A stretch of DNA of 64,000 bases from Bacteroidales bacterium (GTDB lineage Bacteria; Bacteroidota; Bacteroidia; Bacteroidales; Muribaculaceae). The notes under the pieces are model-generated. The model was not told the DNA's origin. It saw only the letters and a list, made by a program, of their open reading frames with translations, and did not search any database. This document shows, in pieces, positions 1 to 9,133 of the stretch. The position numbers and the translations under genes were made by a program. The DNA lies in assembly GCA_014800795.1 (NCBI GenBank), contig JAAVFL010000025.1:1-64000 (forward strand), in the 5' to 3' direction. The stretch's first letter is position 1; every line of letters begins with the position of its first letter.

Positions 1-111
1 ATATCAATGATAATCTTTGCAAAGATATAAAAATCAATCCTTTGCAGCGTTTTCATCACCCAAAATGTCCATTAGGCCTATAATTCATGTCGCGGGGGAT
101 AATAGTGCAAG

Positions 112-155
112 GTATAAAAGCAAATCGAACCGGAAAAAAGATTCCCGATTCGATT
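112..155 (-). terminator. Terminator of initiator tRNA
   Basis: Arms at 123-133 and 145-155 pair over 11 positions when read on the minus strand (one U-G wobble) and are followed by a U-rich stretch. It lies just downstream of the tRNA on the minus strand. Confidence 0.55.
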
Positions 156-159
156 GGTT

Positions 160-234
<75 letters not shown>

Positions 235-253
235 ATATGTCGTTTAACGAGTG

Positions 254-261
254 CAAAGGTA
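254..261 (-). promoter_or_regulatory. Promoter -7 box of tRNA-fMet
   Basis: TACCTTTG on the minus strand matches the Bacteroidota -7 consensus TAnnTTTG and ends 20 bases before the tRNA 5' end. Confidence 0.6.
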
Positions 262-295
262 GGCACTTTTTAGATAATATACAAATTTCACAAGG

Positions 296-1753
296 TTAAT
301 TTCTGTTAACCACGGGATATAATCCTAATGTTGAGGCGAATGACAGCATCAACTTATGTGCAGGCGCATGCTCGTTAGGTATCTCACCATCGAGAATAGC
401 ATTTTTGATTCGTTCCTTTATCGCTCCTACCTCGCGACACTGTCCTATTCCGAATGTCTGCATAATTTCGATACCATCAACCGGGGGTTGGAAATTACGG
501 ATGCGGTCGCGCTCCTCGAGTTCAACCATTTTCTGCTTCACCAATTCGTAGTTGGCGCGGAAACGCTCCACCTTCATGCGGTTCTTAGATGTAATATCGG
601 CGCTGCAGAGCAACATCAGATCATCGATGTCGTCACCGGCATCGAACAGCAACCGGCGCACGGCAGAATCTGTGACCTCTTCCTCTACCAATGCGATCGG
701 ACGCATGTGAAGATCCACAAGTTTCTGAACATACTTCATCTTGTCGTTCATCGGGAATTTCATGTTCCGGAATATACGCGGAATCATTTTCGCTCCCACG
801 ACATTATGGCCATAGAAAGTCCAGCCGGCGGCTGAATCGAAGCGTTTCGTCGCAGGTTTACCGATATCATGGAGCAATGCCGCCCACCGGAGCCACACAT
901 TGTCCGACTGGGAGGCAACGTTGTCGAGCACAGCCAACGTATGATAAAAATTATCCTTATGACCTACACCATTGACACTTTCCACCCCCCTGAGGGCATT
1001 TAACTCGGGAAAGATAAGACGCAGCAGGCCACACTGCATAAGCAACTGCCACCCTATCGACGGACGCGGAGAGCGCATTATCTTCATCAGCTCGTCCATC
1101 ACACGTTCCTTAGATATGATAGATATCCGCGAGGCGTTACGACGTATAGCCTCGAAGGTTTCGGGAAGAATTGTGAAATCAAGCTGAGTAGCAAACCTGA
1201 TGGCGCGCATCATGCGCAGAGGATCGTCAGAAAAGGTGATATCGGGATCAAGCGGTGTGCGGATAACGCGGTCCGCGAGATCGCGCTGACCGTTGAACTT
1301 ATCCACAAGTTCACCGAATCGGGCTGAATTCACGCACAGAGCCATGGCATTTATCGTAAAATCGCGGCGCGAAATATCATCATCGAGCGTTCCGTCCTCC
1401 ACTATCGGCTTACGGCTGCCACGGTTATAACTTTCCTTGCGCGCGCCTACGAACTCCAGTTCATACCGACGGTTTTTCACCTGCGCGGTACCGAAGTTGC
1501 GGTAAACCGCCAGATGGCTCCCTTTCATCAGTTCGGCAACCTTGCGGGCGACCTCTATCCCGGAACCGACCGTAACAAAGTCGATATCCTTGGAATGCCG
1601 CTCCAGAAGAAGGTCGCGCACGTATCCACCCACTACATAACACTCCTTCCCGAGCGCATCGGCAGCTTCACCAACCTGATGGAATACCGGGCGGTCGATT
1701 TTTTCGTGCAAATCTTCTTTTGTCATAAAAGTTTCTTTATCTTTTTCAGACAA
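296..1753 (-). CDS. cca: CCA-adding tRNA nucleotidyltransferase with HD domain
   Basis: Adds or repairs the 3' CCA of tRNAs in the cytoplasm. The 485-residue product shows the class II nucleotidyltransferase signature VGGYVRD (41-47), the metal-binding DID (56-58) and RRDFTINAMA (129-138), then the RNA-binding helical region and a C-terminal HD domain with LLHDIGKP (293-300), as in bacterial long forms. The ATG overlaps the end of the upstream aminopeptidase gene by 8 bases, so the two are probably translationally coupled. A second in-frame ATG at residue 10 is a possible alternative start. The initiator tRNA lies just downstream on the same strand; that tRNA already encodes its CCA, so the likely role is repair. 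Confidence 0.93.
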   Translation of the reverse strand: MSEKDKETFMTKEDLHEKIDRPVFHQVGEAADALGKECYVVGGYVRDLLLERHSKDIDFVTVGSGIEVARKVAELMKGSHLAVYRNFGTAQVKNRRYELEFVGARKESYNRGSRKPIVEDGTLDDDISRRDFTINAMALCVNSARFGELVDKFNGQRDLADRVIRTPLDPDITFSDDPLRMMRAIRFATQLDFTILPETFEAIRRNASRISIISKERVMDELMKIMRSPRPSIGWQLLMQCGLLRLIFPELNALRGVESVNGVGHKDNFYHTLAVLDNVASQSDNVWLRWAALLHDIGKPATKRFDSAAGWTFYGHNVVGAKMIPRIFRNMKFPMNDKMKYVQKLVDLHMRPIALVEEEVTDSAVRRLLFDAGDDIDDLMLLCSADITSKNRMKVERFRANYELVKQKMVELEERDRIRNFQPPVDGIEIMQTFGIGQCREVGAIKERIKNAILDGEIPNEHAPAHKLMLSFASTLGLYPVVNRN

Positions 1754-2939
1754 GAGGAACTATTTCTTCGTCGCATGGAGTAAGACATTCAACCCCGTCG
1801 GACTTTATCAGATATGTATTCTCAATCCCCACGGCTCCAACATGAGGAATCACAAATTTCGGTTCAAGTGCGACGGTATTGCCTTCGGCAAGAATATCAC
1901 GGCTGCGAGGCGCTATTACAGGTGCTTCGTTTACCTCTATCCCGATGCCATGACCAACGAATCCGGCATGCTGGCGATGCCCCATGAAATAGCGCCCGAG
2001 GCCTCGCTCTTTCACAAGATCCTCCGCCATCGCATACAATTCCTTCGCCGCCACACCCGGGCGCGCCATATCCACAAACCTACGGCATATATCGATCGAA
2101 CACCGATGGGCATCCAATGCAAGCTGAGAAACAGAACCGAGCGCATATACGCGTGTCATATCGGTCATATATCCGGTAAAGTTTCCGTTCAGGTCAATCA
2201 TCACAGTGGTATGCTCGCGTATCTCCTCTCCATCGGCTCCAACCGGGAGAGCCGGATCAAGTCCGGCACCACCCATAGCAAAATCATAGGGGGTCGGATT
2301 ATCGGCATTATCGCCCGCAATGACGTTGCCCATGAAAAGCTCCATCGATGATCCACTGATGCGGAACACACCCAGACAACCTTGCAGACGACTGAGCCGC
2401 TCAAGTTCAACCTGAAGCTCATGATCCGTCATACCTGGTGAATATAACCCGCCCACCTTACGGTAAATCTGCGCGTGCTTCATTCCGGACTTACGCATCA
2501 TTTCTATCTGCCCGGGGGTCTTTACAGCGCGCCACATCCGCAATACGGCCGATGCATTTGCTACCGATGCCTCCGGAAACAGAGATTTCAGACGTTCGAC
2601 ATGAGAATATGCCGTCACATCAAGTTCAAGACCTACAGTGAATCCGCCTCGCGACACTTCCTCGCCCAAATGAGCCGGTATCTGCTCAGGTTTATGAATA
2701 TAGACCACGTTCATCCCACCGAGTTCAACCGGACGACGTACGAACCAGACAGGCAATCCCGTTGCGGGAATCCATATATAACCGGCAAAGATACGTCCGC
2801 ACAATGCAAGCATATTGGCATTGTCGGAAATCAGCATCCCATTCATGCCGACTGCTTCCATAAGCGATTGCAGCCGCCCGCATCTCAGCCGGAGTTCTTC
2901 TTCTGAAATCAATACCAGATTTTCCATCTCTACATTCAA
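1746..2939 (-). CDS. M24-family aminopeptidase P-like metallopeptidase
   Basis: Predicted cytoplasmic Xaa-Pro aminopeptidase, removing N-terminal residues before proline. An N-terminal creatinase-like domain (about 1-135) is followed by the pita-bread catalytic domain. All five metal ligands of the M24 family can be assigned: D249 (in VMIDLNG), D260 (in MTDMTRVY), H330 (in GHGIGIEVNE), E359 (ALEPKF) and E373 (GIENTY). So the enzyme should be active with two metal ions. It sits between gldH and cca, overlapping cca by 8 bases. The exact substrate within the family (Xaa-Pro peptides or dipeptides) cannot be read from sequence alone. Confidence 0.88.
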   Translation of the reverse strand: MNVEMENLVLISEEELRLRCGRLQSLMEAVGMNGMLISDNANMLALCGRIFAGYIWIPATGLPVWFVRRPVELGGMNVVYIHKPEQIPAHLGEEVSRGGFTVGLELDVTAYSHVERLKSLFPEASVANASAVLRMWRAVKTPGQIEMMRKSGMKHAQIYRKVGGLYSPGMTDHELQVELERLSRLQGCLGVFRISGSSMELFMGNVIAGDNADNPTPYDFAMGGAGLDPALPVGADGEEIREHTTVMIDLNGNFTGYMTDMTRVYALGSVSQLALDAHRCSIDICRRFVDMARPGVAAKELYAMAEDLVKERGLGRYFMGHRQHAGFVGHGIGIEVNEAPVIAPRSRDILAEGNTVALEPKFVIPHVGAVGIENTYLIKSDGVECLTPCDEEIVPLV

Positions 2940-2993
2940 AAATTTATATTATCACGGAAACACAATCGCGCGAGTTTCACAAACGGGACGACA

Positions 2994-3473
2994 TCAGTCC
3001 CGTACGGGGACGAAAAACAGTCCCACGTTACTGATACCGGATAGGGTATCCACGCGCATGATATGGCGCACAGTTACCGGACTGCCTGATATATGGGTCA
3101 GAGGGGCGAGTGTGTCGGTCAGCTGAAAGGAAGCACCAATACCGCTTCCTGTCCAGCTTCCATAACTGTCTACCACGCTTATTGCAATCGTATCGTGGCG
3201 ATGACGCTCTCCATCGAAGAGCGATACCTCCATACACAGCTCCGTATAGGGATATGCATCAGTATGAGTGATACCGACGACGAAACGCCCTTCGCATAAC
3301 GAATCGGCGTGTACGGGCACAAAACGCAGTGAATCCGCATAGCGCCATCCTTCGTCCGCTATCCTGAAATATTCGCTATAGTCGTTGCAACGATAACCGT
3401 TGCACGACAACAGGGCTCCCGTCAGAAGCCCCGTCAAAAAAATCCATATCACACAAGCGAGACTTTTCATCAC
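2994..3473 (-). CDS. gldH: Gliding-motility-type lipoprotein GldH
   Basis: Short lipoprotein, 159 residues, with a lipobox ending LLSC (cysteine 24) after a hydrophobic signal. The YPYTEL motif and the spacing of the beta-strand segments resemble the GldH family, which is needed for gliding in Flavobacteria but is also kept in non-motile gut Bacteroidales, where its job is unclear. Its start overlaps the stop of ricT by 4 bases (ATGA), so it is translated from the same message as ricT and rny. Identification is by recognition of family pattern, not by any catalytic residue. Confidence 0.8.
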   Translation of the reverse strand: MMKSLACVIWIFLTGLLTGALLSCNGYRCNDYSEYFRIADEGWRYADSLRFVPVHADSLCEGRFVVGITHTDAYPYTELCMEVSLFDGERHRHDTIAISVVDSYGSWTGSGIGASFQLTDTLAPLTHISGSPVTVRHIMRVDTLSGISNVGLFFVPVRD

Positions 3474-4924
3474 TCCTGTGGTTTCGGCGACGGATTGCCA
3501 TTACCGCCACCCTGTTGTTTTTTCTGAGGACGCTGCGCTCCACCGCCGTTACCCTTCGGGCGTTGTTGCCCCTGAGGTTGACGCTGTTGCTTGTCGTGAC
3601 GGTTCTGACCGCCTTTCGGCTGACGTTTCTGAGCGTTACCATCCGACTTATCACCACCTTTCTGAGGCTGCGGATCAGCCTTTTGACTACCTCCCTGAGC
3701 CGATTGTTGGCCGCCGCCGGCTTTCGGTTTCCGTTCTGAGCTGCGTTTCTTCTTTTTCTTCTTATCGAAACGGGTCACAGAATCCTGCCCGAGAATATCG
3801 GCATAAGCCGATTTCGGTTTTTCATCTCCGTTATCCTCCTGAAGTGCGAGAGGTTTTTCACCGGCCTTGTTCATAGCTATGATCTCCCATGCACGTGAAA
3901 CGGGAAGTGTCACCAGATTTGCCGGCACATTTTTATCTGTGGAGTATGTTATCTCACCCTTCAGTATATCAGCCTTGAAATAGAAGTAAGTGTTATCGGC
4001 AGTCTCAAGTCGGATATCCTTGCCGGGAAGCTTGCGCGATGCTTCCATATAGGCATCCACCTCAAAATTCAAGCAGCATTTCAGTTTGGCACATTGGCCG
4101 GCCAGTTTCTGCGGGTTCAATGATATATCCTGATAACGCGCCGCCCCTGTAGAAACGCTCACGAAGTTAGTCATCCATGTCGTGCAGCACAACGGACGTC
4201 CACACGGTCCTATGCCTCCTATGCGTCCGGCCTCCTGCCGGGCGCCGATCTGCTTCATCTCTATGCGAACCTTGAAAGTCTCGGCAAGCACCTTTATCAG
4301 CTGACGAAAGTCCACACGCTCGTCTGCTATGTAATAGAATATCGCCTTGTTTCCGTCGCCCTGATACTCGACATCGCCGATCTTCATATTCAACTGGAGC
4401 GATGACGCTATCTTGCGGGCACGTATCATAGTGTCGTTCTCGCGGGCTTTAACTTGCTCGTAGCGCTCGAGATCCGCAGGTTTTGCCTTACGGAACACAC
4501 GGTGTTTCTCAGCATCGGGCTTTATATTTGCCTTACGCATCTGGAGGCGTACGAGGGCGCCTGTAAGCGTCACACGCCCGATATCATGCCCCGGAGCAGC
4601 CTCCACAGCCACCATGTCTCCTATCTCCAAAGGCAGATGGGCGGAATTCAGGTAATACCCCTTACGGGTATTCTTGAACAACACCTCCACCATATCATCG
4701 TCTGCGTAACCACCGGGAATATCCTCGAAGTAGTTGTAGCTATGCAGCTTGCCCCTTACTTCTACATTGCCGGAAGTTGCCGCGCAGCAGCCACCTCCCG
4801 CACACCCGCCGCATTTACGGGAATCTACGGGGTCGCCCGCACCTTCGCCCTTATACGGGCATGAGGCGCATCCGCCGCCGCAACAGCCTTCGGGTTTCTT
4901 GTTTTCCTCTTTTTTATCTGACAT
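3470..4924 (-). CDS. ricT: PSP1-domain regulatory Fe-S complex subunit RicT
   Basis: Member of the PSP1/YaaT family. In Bacillus, RicT joins RicA and RicF in an Fe-S-containing complex that binds RNase Y and directs mRNA maturation. Here the N-terminus carries two cysteine clusters (C14, C15, C19, C22 and C38, C41, C46, C47) that could hold an Fe-S cluster. The PSP1 domain follows (about 165-310) with conserved RPLCCTTW and QCAKLKCCLN. The last ~110 residues are a low-complexity tail rich in Q, G, K and P. Its neighbour, 24 bases away, is rny, matching the known partnership. No RicA or RicF homologue is seen in this window. Confidence 0.9.
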   Translation of the reverse strand: MSDKKEENKKPEGCCGGGCASCPYKGEGAGDPVDSRKCGGCAGGGCCAATSGNVEVRGKLHSYNYFEDIPGGYADDDMVEVLFKNTRKGYYLNSAHLPLEIGDMVAVEAAPGHDIGRVTLTGALVRLQMRKANIKPDAEKHRVFRKAKPADLERYEQVKARENDTMIRARKIASSLQLNMKIGDVEYQGDGNKAIFYYIADERVDFRQLIKVLAETFKVRIEMKQIGARQEAGRIGGIGPCGRPLCCTTWMTNFVSVSTGAARYQDISLNPQKLAGQCAKLKCCLNFEVDAYMEASRKLPGKDIRLETADNTYFYFKADILKGEITYSTDKNVPANLVTLPVSRAWEIIAMNKAGEKPLALQEDNGDEKPKSAYADILGQDSVTRFDKKKKKKRSSERKPKAGGGQQSAQGGSQKADPQPQKGGDKSDGNAQKRQPKGGQNRHDKQQRQPQGQQRPKGNGGGAQRPQKKQQGGGNGNPSPKPQE

Positions 4925-4948
4925 AGTAAAATTCTGTCTGAAAAGAGA

Positions 4949-6493
4949 TTATTTCGCGAAGCTGACGGCGCGTGTCTCGCGTATGACAGTAATTTTCACC
5001 TGACCGGGATAAGTCATCTCATCCTGAATGCGCTTTGCAATCTCGTTTGACAGGCTTTCGGTTTCGGCATCGTCAATCTTATCGGCACCGACAATCACAC
5101 GAAGCTCACGACCGGCCTGAATAGCGTATGTCTTAATTACACCGGGATAAGACAGAGCGAGCTGTTCGAGATCGTTCAGGCGCTTGATATATGCCTCCAC
5201 AATCTCGCGGCGGGCACCGGGACGGGCGCCTGAAATAGCATCGCATACCTGGACAATCGGAGCCAACAGCGTTGTCTGCTCTATCTCATCGTGATGCGCG
5301 CCGATTGCATTGCAGATCTCAGGTTTTTCCTTGCAGCGCTCGGCTATCTTCATGCCAAGTAATGCGTGAGGCAGTTCGGGCTCTTCATCAGGCACCTTGC
5401 CTATGTCATGCAGAAGACCTGCGCGGCGTGCTTTCTTCGGATTCAGGCCAAGTTCCGATGCCATGATAGCACAGAGATTGGCTGTCTCCCGGGCGTGCTG
5501 AAGGAGATTCTGACCATAGCTTGAACGGTATTTCATCTTACCGATCATGCGGATAAGGTCGGGATGCAGACCGTGGATACCGAGGTCGATTGCCGTACGC
5601 TTGCCGGTTTCCACAATCTCCTCTTCTATCTGTTTGCGCACTTTGTTCACAACCTCCTCGATACGCGCGGGATGGATGCGGCCGTCGGCCACAAGCTGGT
5701 GAAGCGCCAGACGGGCTATCTCACGGCGGACGGGATCGAAACCTGACAGCACGATAGCCTCGGGAGTGTCGTCCACAATTATCTCAATACCGGTAGCGGC
5801 CTCGAGAGCGCGGATATTACGCCCCTCACGGCCAATGATGCGTCCCTTGATTTCATCTGAATCGATATGGAACACAGTCACACTGTTCTCTATGGCAGCC
5901 TCTGTAGCAACTCGCTGAATAGATTGAACTACAATGCGCTTCGCCTCCTTGTTGGCAGTCATTTTAGCCTCGTCCATAATCTCGTTGATATACTGGGCGG
6001 CAGCTGTCTTAGCCTCATCCTTCAGAGACTCTATCAGTTTCTCTTTCGCTTCTTCCGAAGAGAGGCCCGACAGATGTTCCAACGTATCCTGCGCCGAACG
6101 TTTCAGGCGGTCAAGCTCCTCTTTCCGAGATTCGATAACAGCTTCTTCGGCATTCAGACGCTGACGGACATTGTCAAGCTCGTTGCGCTGACGCTGATTC
6201 TCGCTCTGTTGCTGATTGAGCTGCATTTCACGCTGCTTCATCTTCGATTCAACAGACTGGATTTTCGACATGCGCTGATTGGCAAGTTTTTCGGCCTCAT
6301 CTTTAATTTTCAGACCTTCTTCACGTCCTTTCAGCTTCGCTTTCTGAATTATCACTTCGCTCTCGCGGGTAGCTTCATCAAGAATGGTTTTGGCACGGCT
6401 GCTCGCCATAGATTTCTGCACCGCTATGGTTGCTATCACGCCCACAGCTACAGATACGACGATTACCGCAATATAGATTAACGCTGACATCAT
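4949..6493 (-). CDS. rny: Ribonuclease Y
   Basis: Membrane-anchored endoribonuclease that starts mRNA decay. The 514-residue protein shows the full RNase Y layout: an N-terminal transmembrane segment (about 4-25), a long coiled coil rich in E, K, Q and R (30-190), a KH domain with GREG at 221-224, and an HD domain with LLHDIGK (H362, D363). Length is typical of the family. ricT lies directly downstream on the same strand, consistent with RNase Y regulation by RicT. The start chosen gives the membrane anchor directly after Met-Met-Ser. Confidence 0.96.
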   Translation of the reverse strand: MMSALIYIAVIVVSVAVGVIATIAVQKSMASSRAKTILDEATRESEVIIQKAKLKGREEGLKIKDEAEKLANQRMSKIQSVESKMKQREMQLNQQQSENQRQRNELDNVRQRLNAEEAVIESRKEELDRLKRSAQDTLEHLSGLSSEEAKEKLIESLKDEAKTAAAQYINEIMDEAKMTANKEAKRIVVQSIQRVATEAAIENSVTVFHIDSDEIKGRIIGREGRNIRALEAATGIEIIVDDTPEAIVLSGFDPVRREIARLALHQLVADGRIHPARIEEVVNKVRKQIEEEIVETGKRTAIDLGIHGLHPDLIRMIGKMKYRSSYGQNLLQHARETANLCAIMASELGLNPKKARRAGLLHDIGKVPDEEPELPHALLGMKIAERCKEKPEICNAIGAHHDEIEQTTLLAPIVQVCDAISGARPGARREIVEAYIKRLNDLEQLALSYPGVIKTYAIQAGRELRVIVGADKIDDAETESLSNEIAKRIQDEMTYPGQVKITVIRETRAVSFAK

Positions 6494-6540
6494 ATAGATT
6501 TTATAAGAAATGTTTTATAATTAGTTATATATCAATTAAA

Positions 6541-6679
6541 AAAAATTACAGCACAACGGCAGCTCCGGTTCGTACGACCGGTGCGGCACGGGAAACAGCT
6601 CTACGGACAAAAGGGAGATACTAAACCATTACTGACAGTGTCTGAGAATATTGCGGAACACAAACTGGATACCCCTCGC
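6541..6679 (-). ncRNA. Candidate small RNA between zapA and rny (possibly 6S-like)
   Basis: The 186-base gap 6494-6679 has no ORF of note. On the minus strand it contains a hairpin (GCACCGG and CCGGAGC arms, one mismatch) at about 6561-6583 and ends in a run of eight T residues near 6538-6545, like an intrinsic terminator. In Gammaproteobacteria the 6S RNA gene follows zapA, and Bacteroidota have a short 6S type. That synteny is the reason for the guess. The large central bubble typical of 6S RNA could not be confirmed by eye, so this may be only a 3' untranslated region. Confidence 0.3.
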
Positions 6680-6970
6680 TTAAAGTTCCATCTCAAGCAA
6701 TATGTCGTCAAGACCTTTCTCAAAGTCCTCCAGCATAGCATTGGTTTCGTTTGCGGTATTGTTTAGCCTGAAAAACAGCTCTGCAAACCGGAAAGCCACC
6801 ATAGCGAGTACCTCGTTCGATGATTTTGTTTTGTGTTTGGTACTCCACAGATTCCACAGGCGGTTGACATTGTACTCCGCTGTTCTGATCACCTCTTCAT
6901 CATCGCGGTTGATATATAGCGGCATCGGCGCCTGGTCAGCTATGCGTATTGTTATGTTTAGTTTACTCAT
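6680..6970 (-). CDS. zapA: Cell division protein ZapA
   Basis: Promotes bundling of FtsZ filaments at midcell. The 96-residue protein has the ZapA pattern: a short beta-alpha N-terminal head (LNITIRIADQAPMPLYI), an R/E-rich linker and a C-terminal amphipathic coiled coil. The length is normal for Bacteroidota. The coiled-coil protein encoded immediately upstream (7013-7306) is the usual companion of zapA in this phylum, and rny lies downstream. Confidence 0.9.
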   Translation of the reverse strand: MSKLNITIRIADQAPMPLYINRDDEEVIRTAEYNVNRLWNLWSTKHKTKSSNEVLAMVAFRFAELFFRLNNTANETNAMLEDFEKGLDDILLEMEL

Positions 6971-7012
6971 TTATGCGTAGAAAGAGAGAGAATCAAGCGA
7001 TAGGTGCGCCGG

Positions 7013-7306
7013 TCAGTCATTAAGATCAACTATACACCTGTCGATTTCCCGTATCAATTGGGTAAGCAGGGCACGTGTACGTTCCACATCCTCGCGTTCC
7101 GGAGCCACAGTCGCGGCTATTCCGAGGTATTCGATCCGGGTACGGAGCTTCTCATTCTCCGCACGGGTTACAGCGAGATCCTTTTCAAGCCGGGCAATCC
7201 GTTCAGCGTCAGCCTTCACCTGTCGCTTCATAATCTCATATCTTTCGAAGACTATGCGGCTTTTGGCGGCAATGCGGTCAACTGTCTGCTGGAGCTCTAC
7301 GGCCAT
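7013..7306 (-). CDS. Small coiled-coil protein upstream of zapA (ZapB-like)
   Basis: 97 residues, almost entirely a heptad-patterned helix (about 1-70) rich in E, K, R and A. No enzyme motif is present. The position next to zapA and the coiled-coil make a role in the Z-ring plausible, but that is inference. The start is set at the ATG at 7306, because a TACTTTTG promoter box at 7324-7331 lies inside the longer reading frame that begins at 7351; a message starting about ten bases before 7306 could not include the upstream codons. Confidence 0.72.
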   Translation of the reverse strand: MAVELQQTVDRIAAKSRIVFERYEIMKRQVKADAERIARLEKDLAVTRAENEKLRTRIEYLGIAATVAPEREDVERTRALLTQLIREIDRCIVDLND

Positions 7307-7323
7307 ACTTATCCAAATTTTTA

Positions 7324-7331
7324 CAAAAGTA
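7324..7331 (-). promoter_or_regulatory. Promoter -7 box of the zapA cluster
   Basis: TACTTTTG on the minus strand matches TAnnTTTG. It predicts a transcript starting near 7317 and so fixes the start of the coiled-coil gene at 7306. Confidence 0.55.
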
Positions 7332-7465
7332 ACCATAATTTCCGAAACCACCTAAAAGTTATGTAAAAATATTTTCACCGAAACAGATTTCAAAAGACAA
7401 CCACCCTATTCAAAAATGACAACCGGAGGAATATACTTTCCGGAAAGGGGTTGAATTGTTAAAAT

Positions 7466-7496
7466 TTTGCCATTTGGGATATTTTTGGTACTTTTG
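7466..7496 (+). promoter_or_regulatory. Bacteroidota promoter of the FadL-type porin
   Basis: A -33 TTTG at 7466-7469 and a -7 box TACTTTTG at 7489-7496 are separated by 19 bases, the spacing known for the Bacteroides primary sigma factor. The start codon at 7524 follows with a leader of about 22 bases. Confidence 0.75.
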
Positions 7497-7523
7497 TCTG
7501 ATTTTTTCACTCAACTAAAAAAT

Positions 7524-9044
7524 ATGAGACGAACAGCATGCGCGGCATTAGCCGTTGCGATATCAGTGGCAGCATTCGCCGAGGGATATCAGGTAAACAC
7601 TTTCAGCGCCCGCCAGGAAGGGATGGGACATGTAGGCGTAGCGATGAAACTCGGAGCCGAAAGCCAGATTTTCAATCCGGGCGCACTCGCCATGAGTACC
7701 AGCAACTTTGAAATATCAGGCTCGGTGAGCGCCATCAAGGCAACCGCCACAGCTACATATCAAGGGCGCGACTACACCACAAACAATAAACTCAGCACTC
7801 CGCTCAACGTCGCCACCTCTTTCCGGATCTACGACAACCTCTACGCAGGTGTAACTCTTTTCACCCCCTACGGTTCCTCGATCAACTGGGGAAAGAACTG
7901 GCCCGGCGCAATACTCAACCAGTCGGTCGACCTTAAGATATTCACCATACAGCCGACCGTCAGCTACCGTCTGCTCCCAAATCTGTCCGTAGGCGCAGGA
8001 CTGATGATTTCGTGGGGCAGTGTAAACCTCAACAAAGCCCTCGCACCATCAACGAACTTCGGAAATCTCATCGACCTTGTAAATGAATCGAACAGTTTGA
8101 AATATCAGGCAGCACAACTTGAAGGGATGCTTACGGGACAGCCTGTGCAGTCGCCAGCACCTCAGGATATAGCCTACACCGACAACGGCGTTCCACCAGC
8201 CTCCGTGAACCTCACGGGAAAATCCGATATAGCCGTCGGGGTAAACGCCGGCATCATGTGGGATATCAACCGCCGTTGGACTGTCGGGGCCTCGTTCCGC
8301 TCGAAAATGAGCATGAAAGTGAAGGCCGGCGATGCAGCTGTAGAATATAATGACGAAATTGCACGCGCTATTCTCAGTTCCACACTCGATTATCTGAACT
8401 CCACCAACTTCGCCGCATCAATGCCATGCCCGTATGTGCTTACTCTGGGGGTAAGCTACAAACCTATCGACCGACTCATACTCGCTTTCGACGCACAACT
8501 CAACGGATGGGGTACATACAAGCAGCTCGACATCACATTCGACAAGCTTCCGGACTTCGACCAGCATCTTACCAAAAACTACCACAACGCCATGACCTAC
8601 CACGTAGGCGCTCAGTTCGCCATGACACAGCGCCTCGACCTGCGCGCCGGAATGATGATAGACTGCTCACCCTGCGATATCAACCATTATAACCCCGAAA
8701 CTCCGGGAATGACCAAAATAGAGCCATCGGTAGGCCTCAGTTTCCGACCTGTCAAGGGATTGTCCATCGACCTCGCATTCATGTATGTAAAAGGATTGGG
8801 AACCGACCGTGGCACAGGAAGCTACGACGACATACTCGCCCGCAGTTTCAATGCGAACGTTCAGGCCTACAACGCCGGCATCCAGCAATATAATGCAGCC
8901 GTAGCGATGGCAAATCAGATGGGATTGCCCCTCCCCGCATATCAGGGCAAACAATACTCTACTCTGACCGAACAGGCTACCTTTACCGCGAAATACGCTA
9001 CCCGCGCTCTTATCCCTGCCATCGGAATCAGCTACTCATTCTGA
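7524..9044 (+). CDS. FadL/OmpP1-family outer membrane transport protein
   Basis: A predicted outer-membrane beta-barrel for hydrophobic substrates such as long-chain fatty acids. The 506-residue protein has a signal peptide of about 20 residues ending in AFA. The mature N-terminus has the FadL-like plug signature (NTFSARQEGMGH and ES.IFNPGALA). The remainder alternates amphipathic beta strands, ending in an aromatic residue (ISYSF), as expected for a barrel. The start at 7524 is preferred over the upstream ATG at 7467 because the promoter -7 box lies at 7489-7496 and because it gives a proper signal peptide. It is a single-gene unit, closed by a strong hairpin at 9062-9100. The substrate cannot be told. 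Confidence 0.88.
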   Translation: MRRTACAALAVAISVAAFAEGYQVNTFSARQEGMGHVGVAMKLGAESQIFNPGALAMSTSNFEISGSVSAIKATATATYQGRDYTTNNKLSTPLNVATSFRIYDNLYAGVTLFTPYGSSINWGKNWPGAILNQSVDLKIFTIQPTVSYRLLPNLSVGAGLMISWGSVNLNKALAPSTNFGNLIDLVNESNSLKYQAAQLEGMLTGQPVQSPAPQDIAYTDNGVPPASVNLTGKSDIAVGVNAGIMWDINRRWTVGASFRSKMSMKVKAGDAAVEYNDEIARAILSSTLDYLNSTNFAASMPCPYVLTLGVSYKPIDRLILAFDAQLNGWGTYKQLDITFDKLPDFDQHLTKNYHNAMTYHVGAQFAMTQRLDLRAGMMIDCSPCDINHYNPETPGMTKIEPSVGLSFRPVKGLSIDLAFMYVKGLGTDRGTGSYDDILARSFNANVQAYNAGIQQYNAAVAMANQMGLPLPAYQGKQYSTLTEQATFTAKYATRALIPAIGISYSF

Positions 9045-9061
9045 TTCCATATCACATACGC

Positions 9062-9100
9062 ATCCCCCTCTAAGCATTGACAAACAACTTAGAGGGGGAT
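9062..9100. terminator. Bidirectional hairpin terminator
   Basis: Perfect 13-base arms (9062-9074 and 9088-9100, ATCCCCCTCTAAG and its complement) sit between two convergent genes, the porin and the carboxypeptidase-regulatory-domain protein. Confidence 0.75.
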
Positions 9101-9133
9101 CTCCATCATACTCACCTGCACCACCGGAATACA

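Noticed and set aside
5867-6481. 204-codon plus-strand frame with many Leu and Phe, looking like a membrane protein
   Set aside because: It is the complement of the E/K/R-rich coiled coil of RNase Y, which reads as hydrophobic in antisense.
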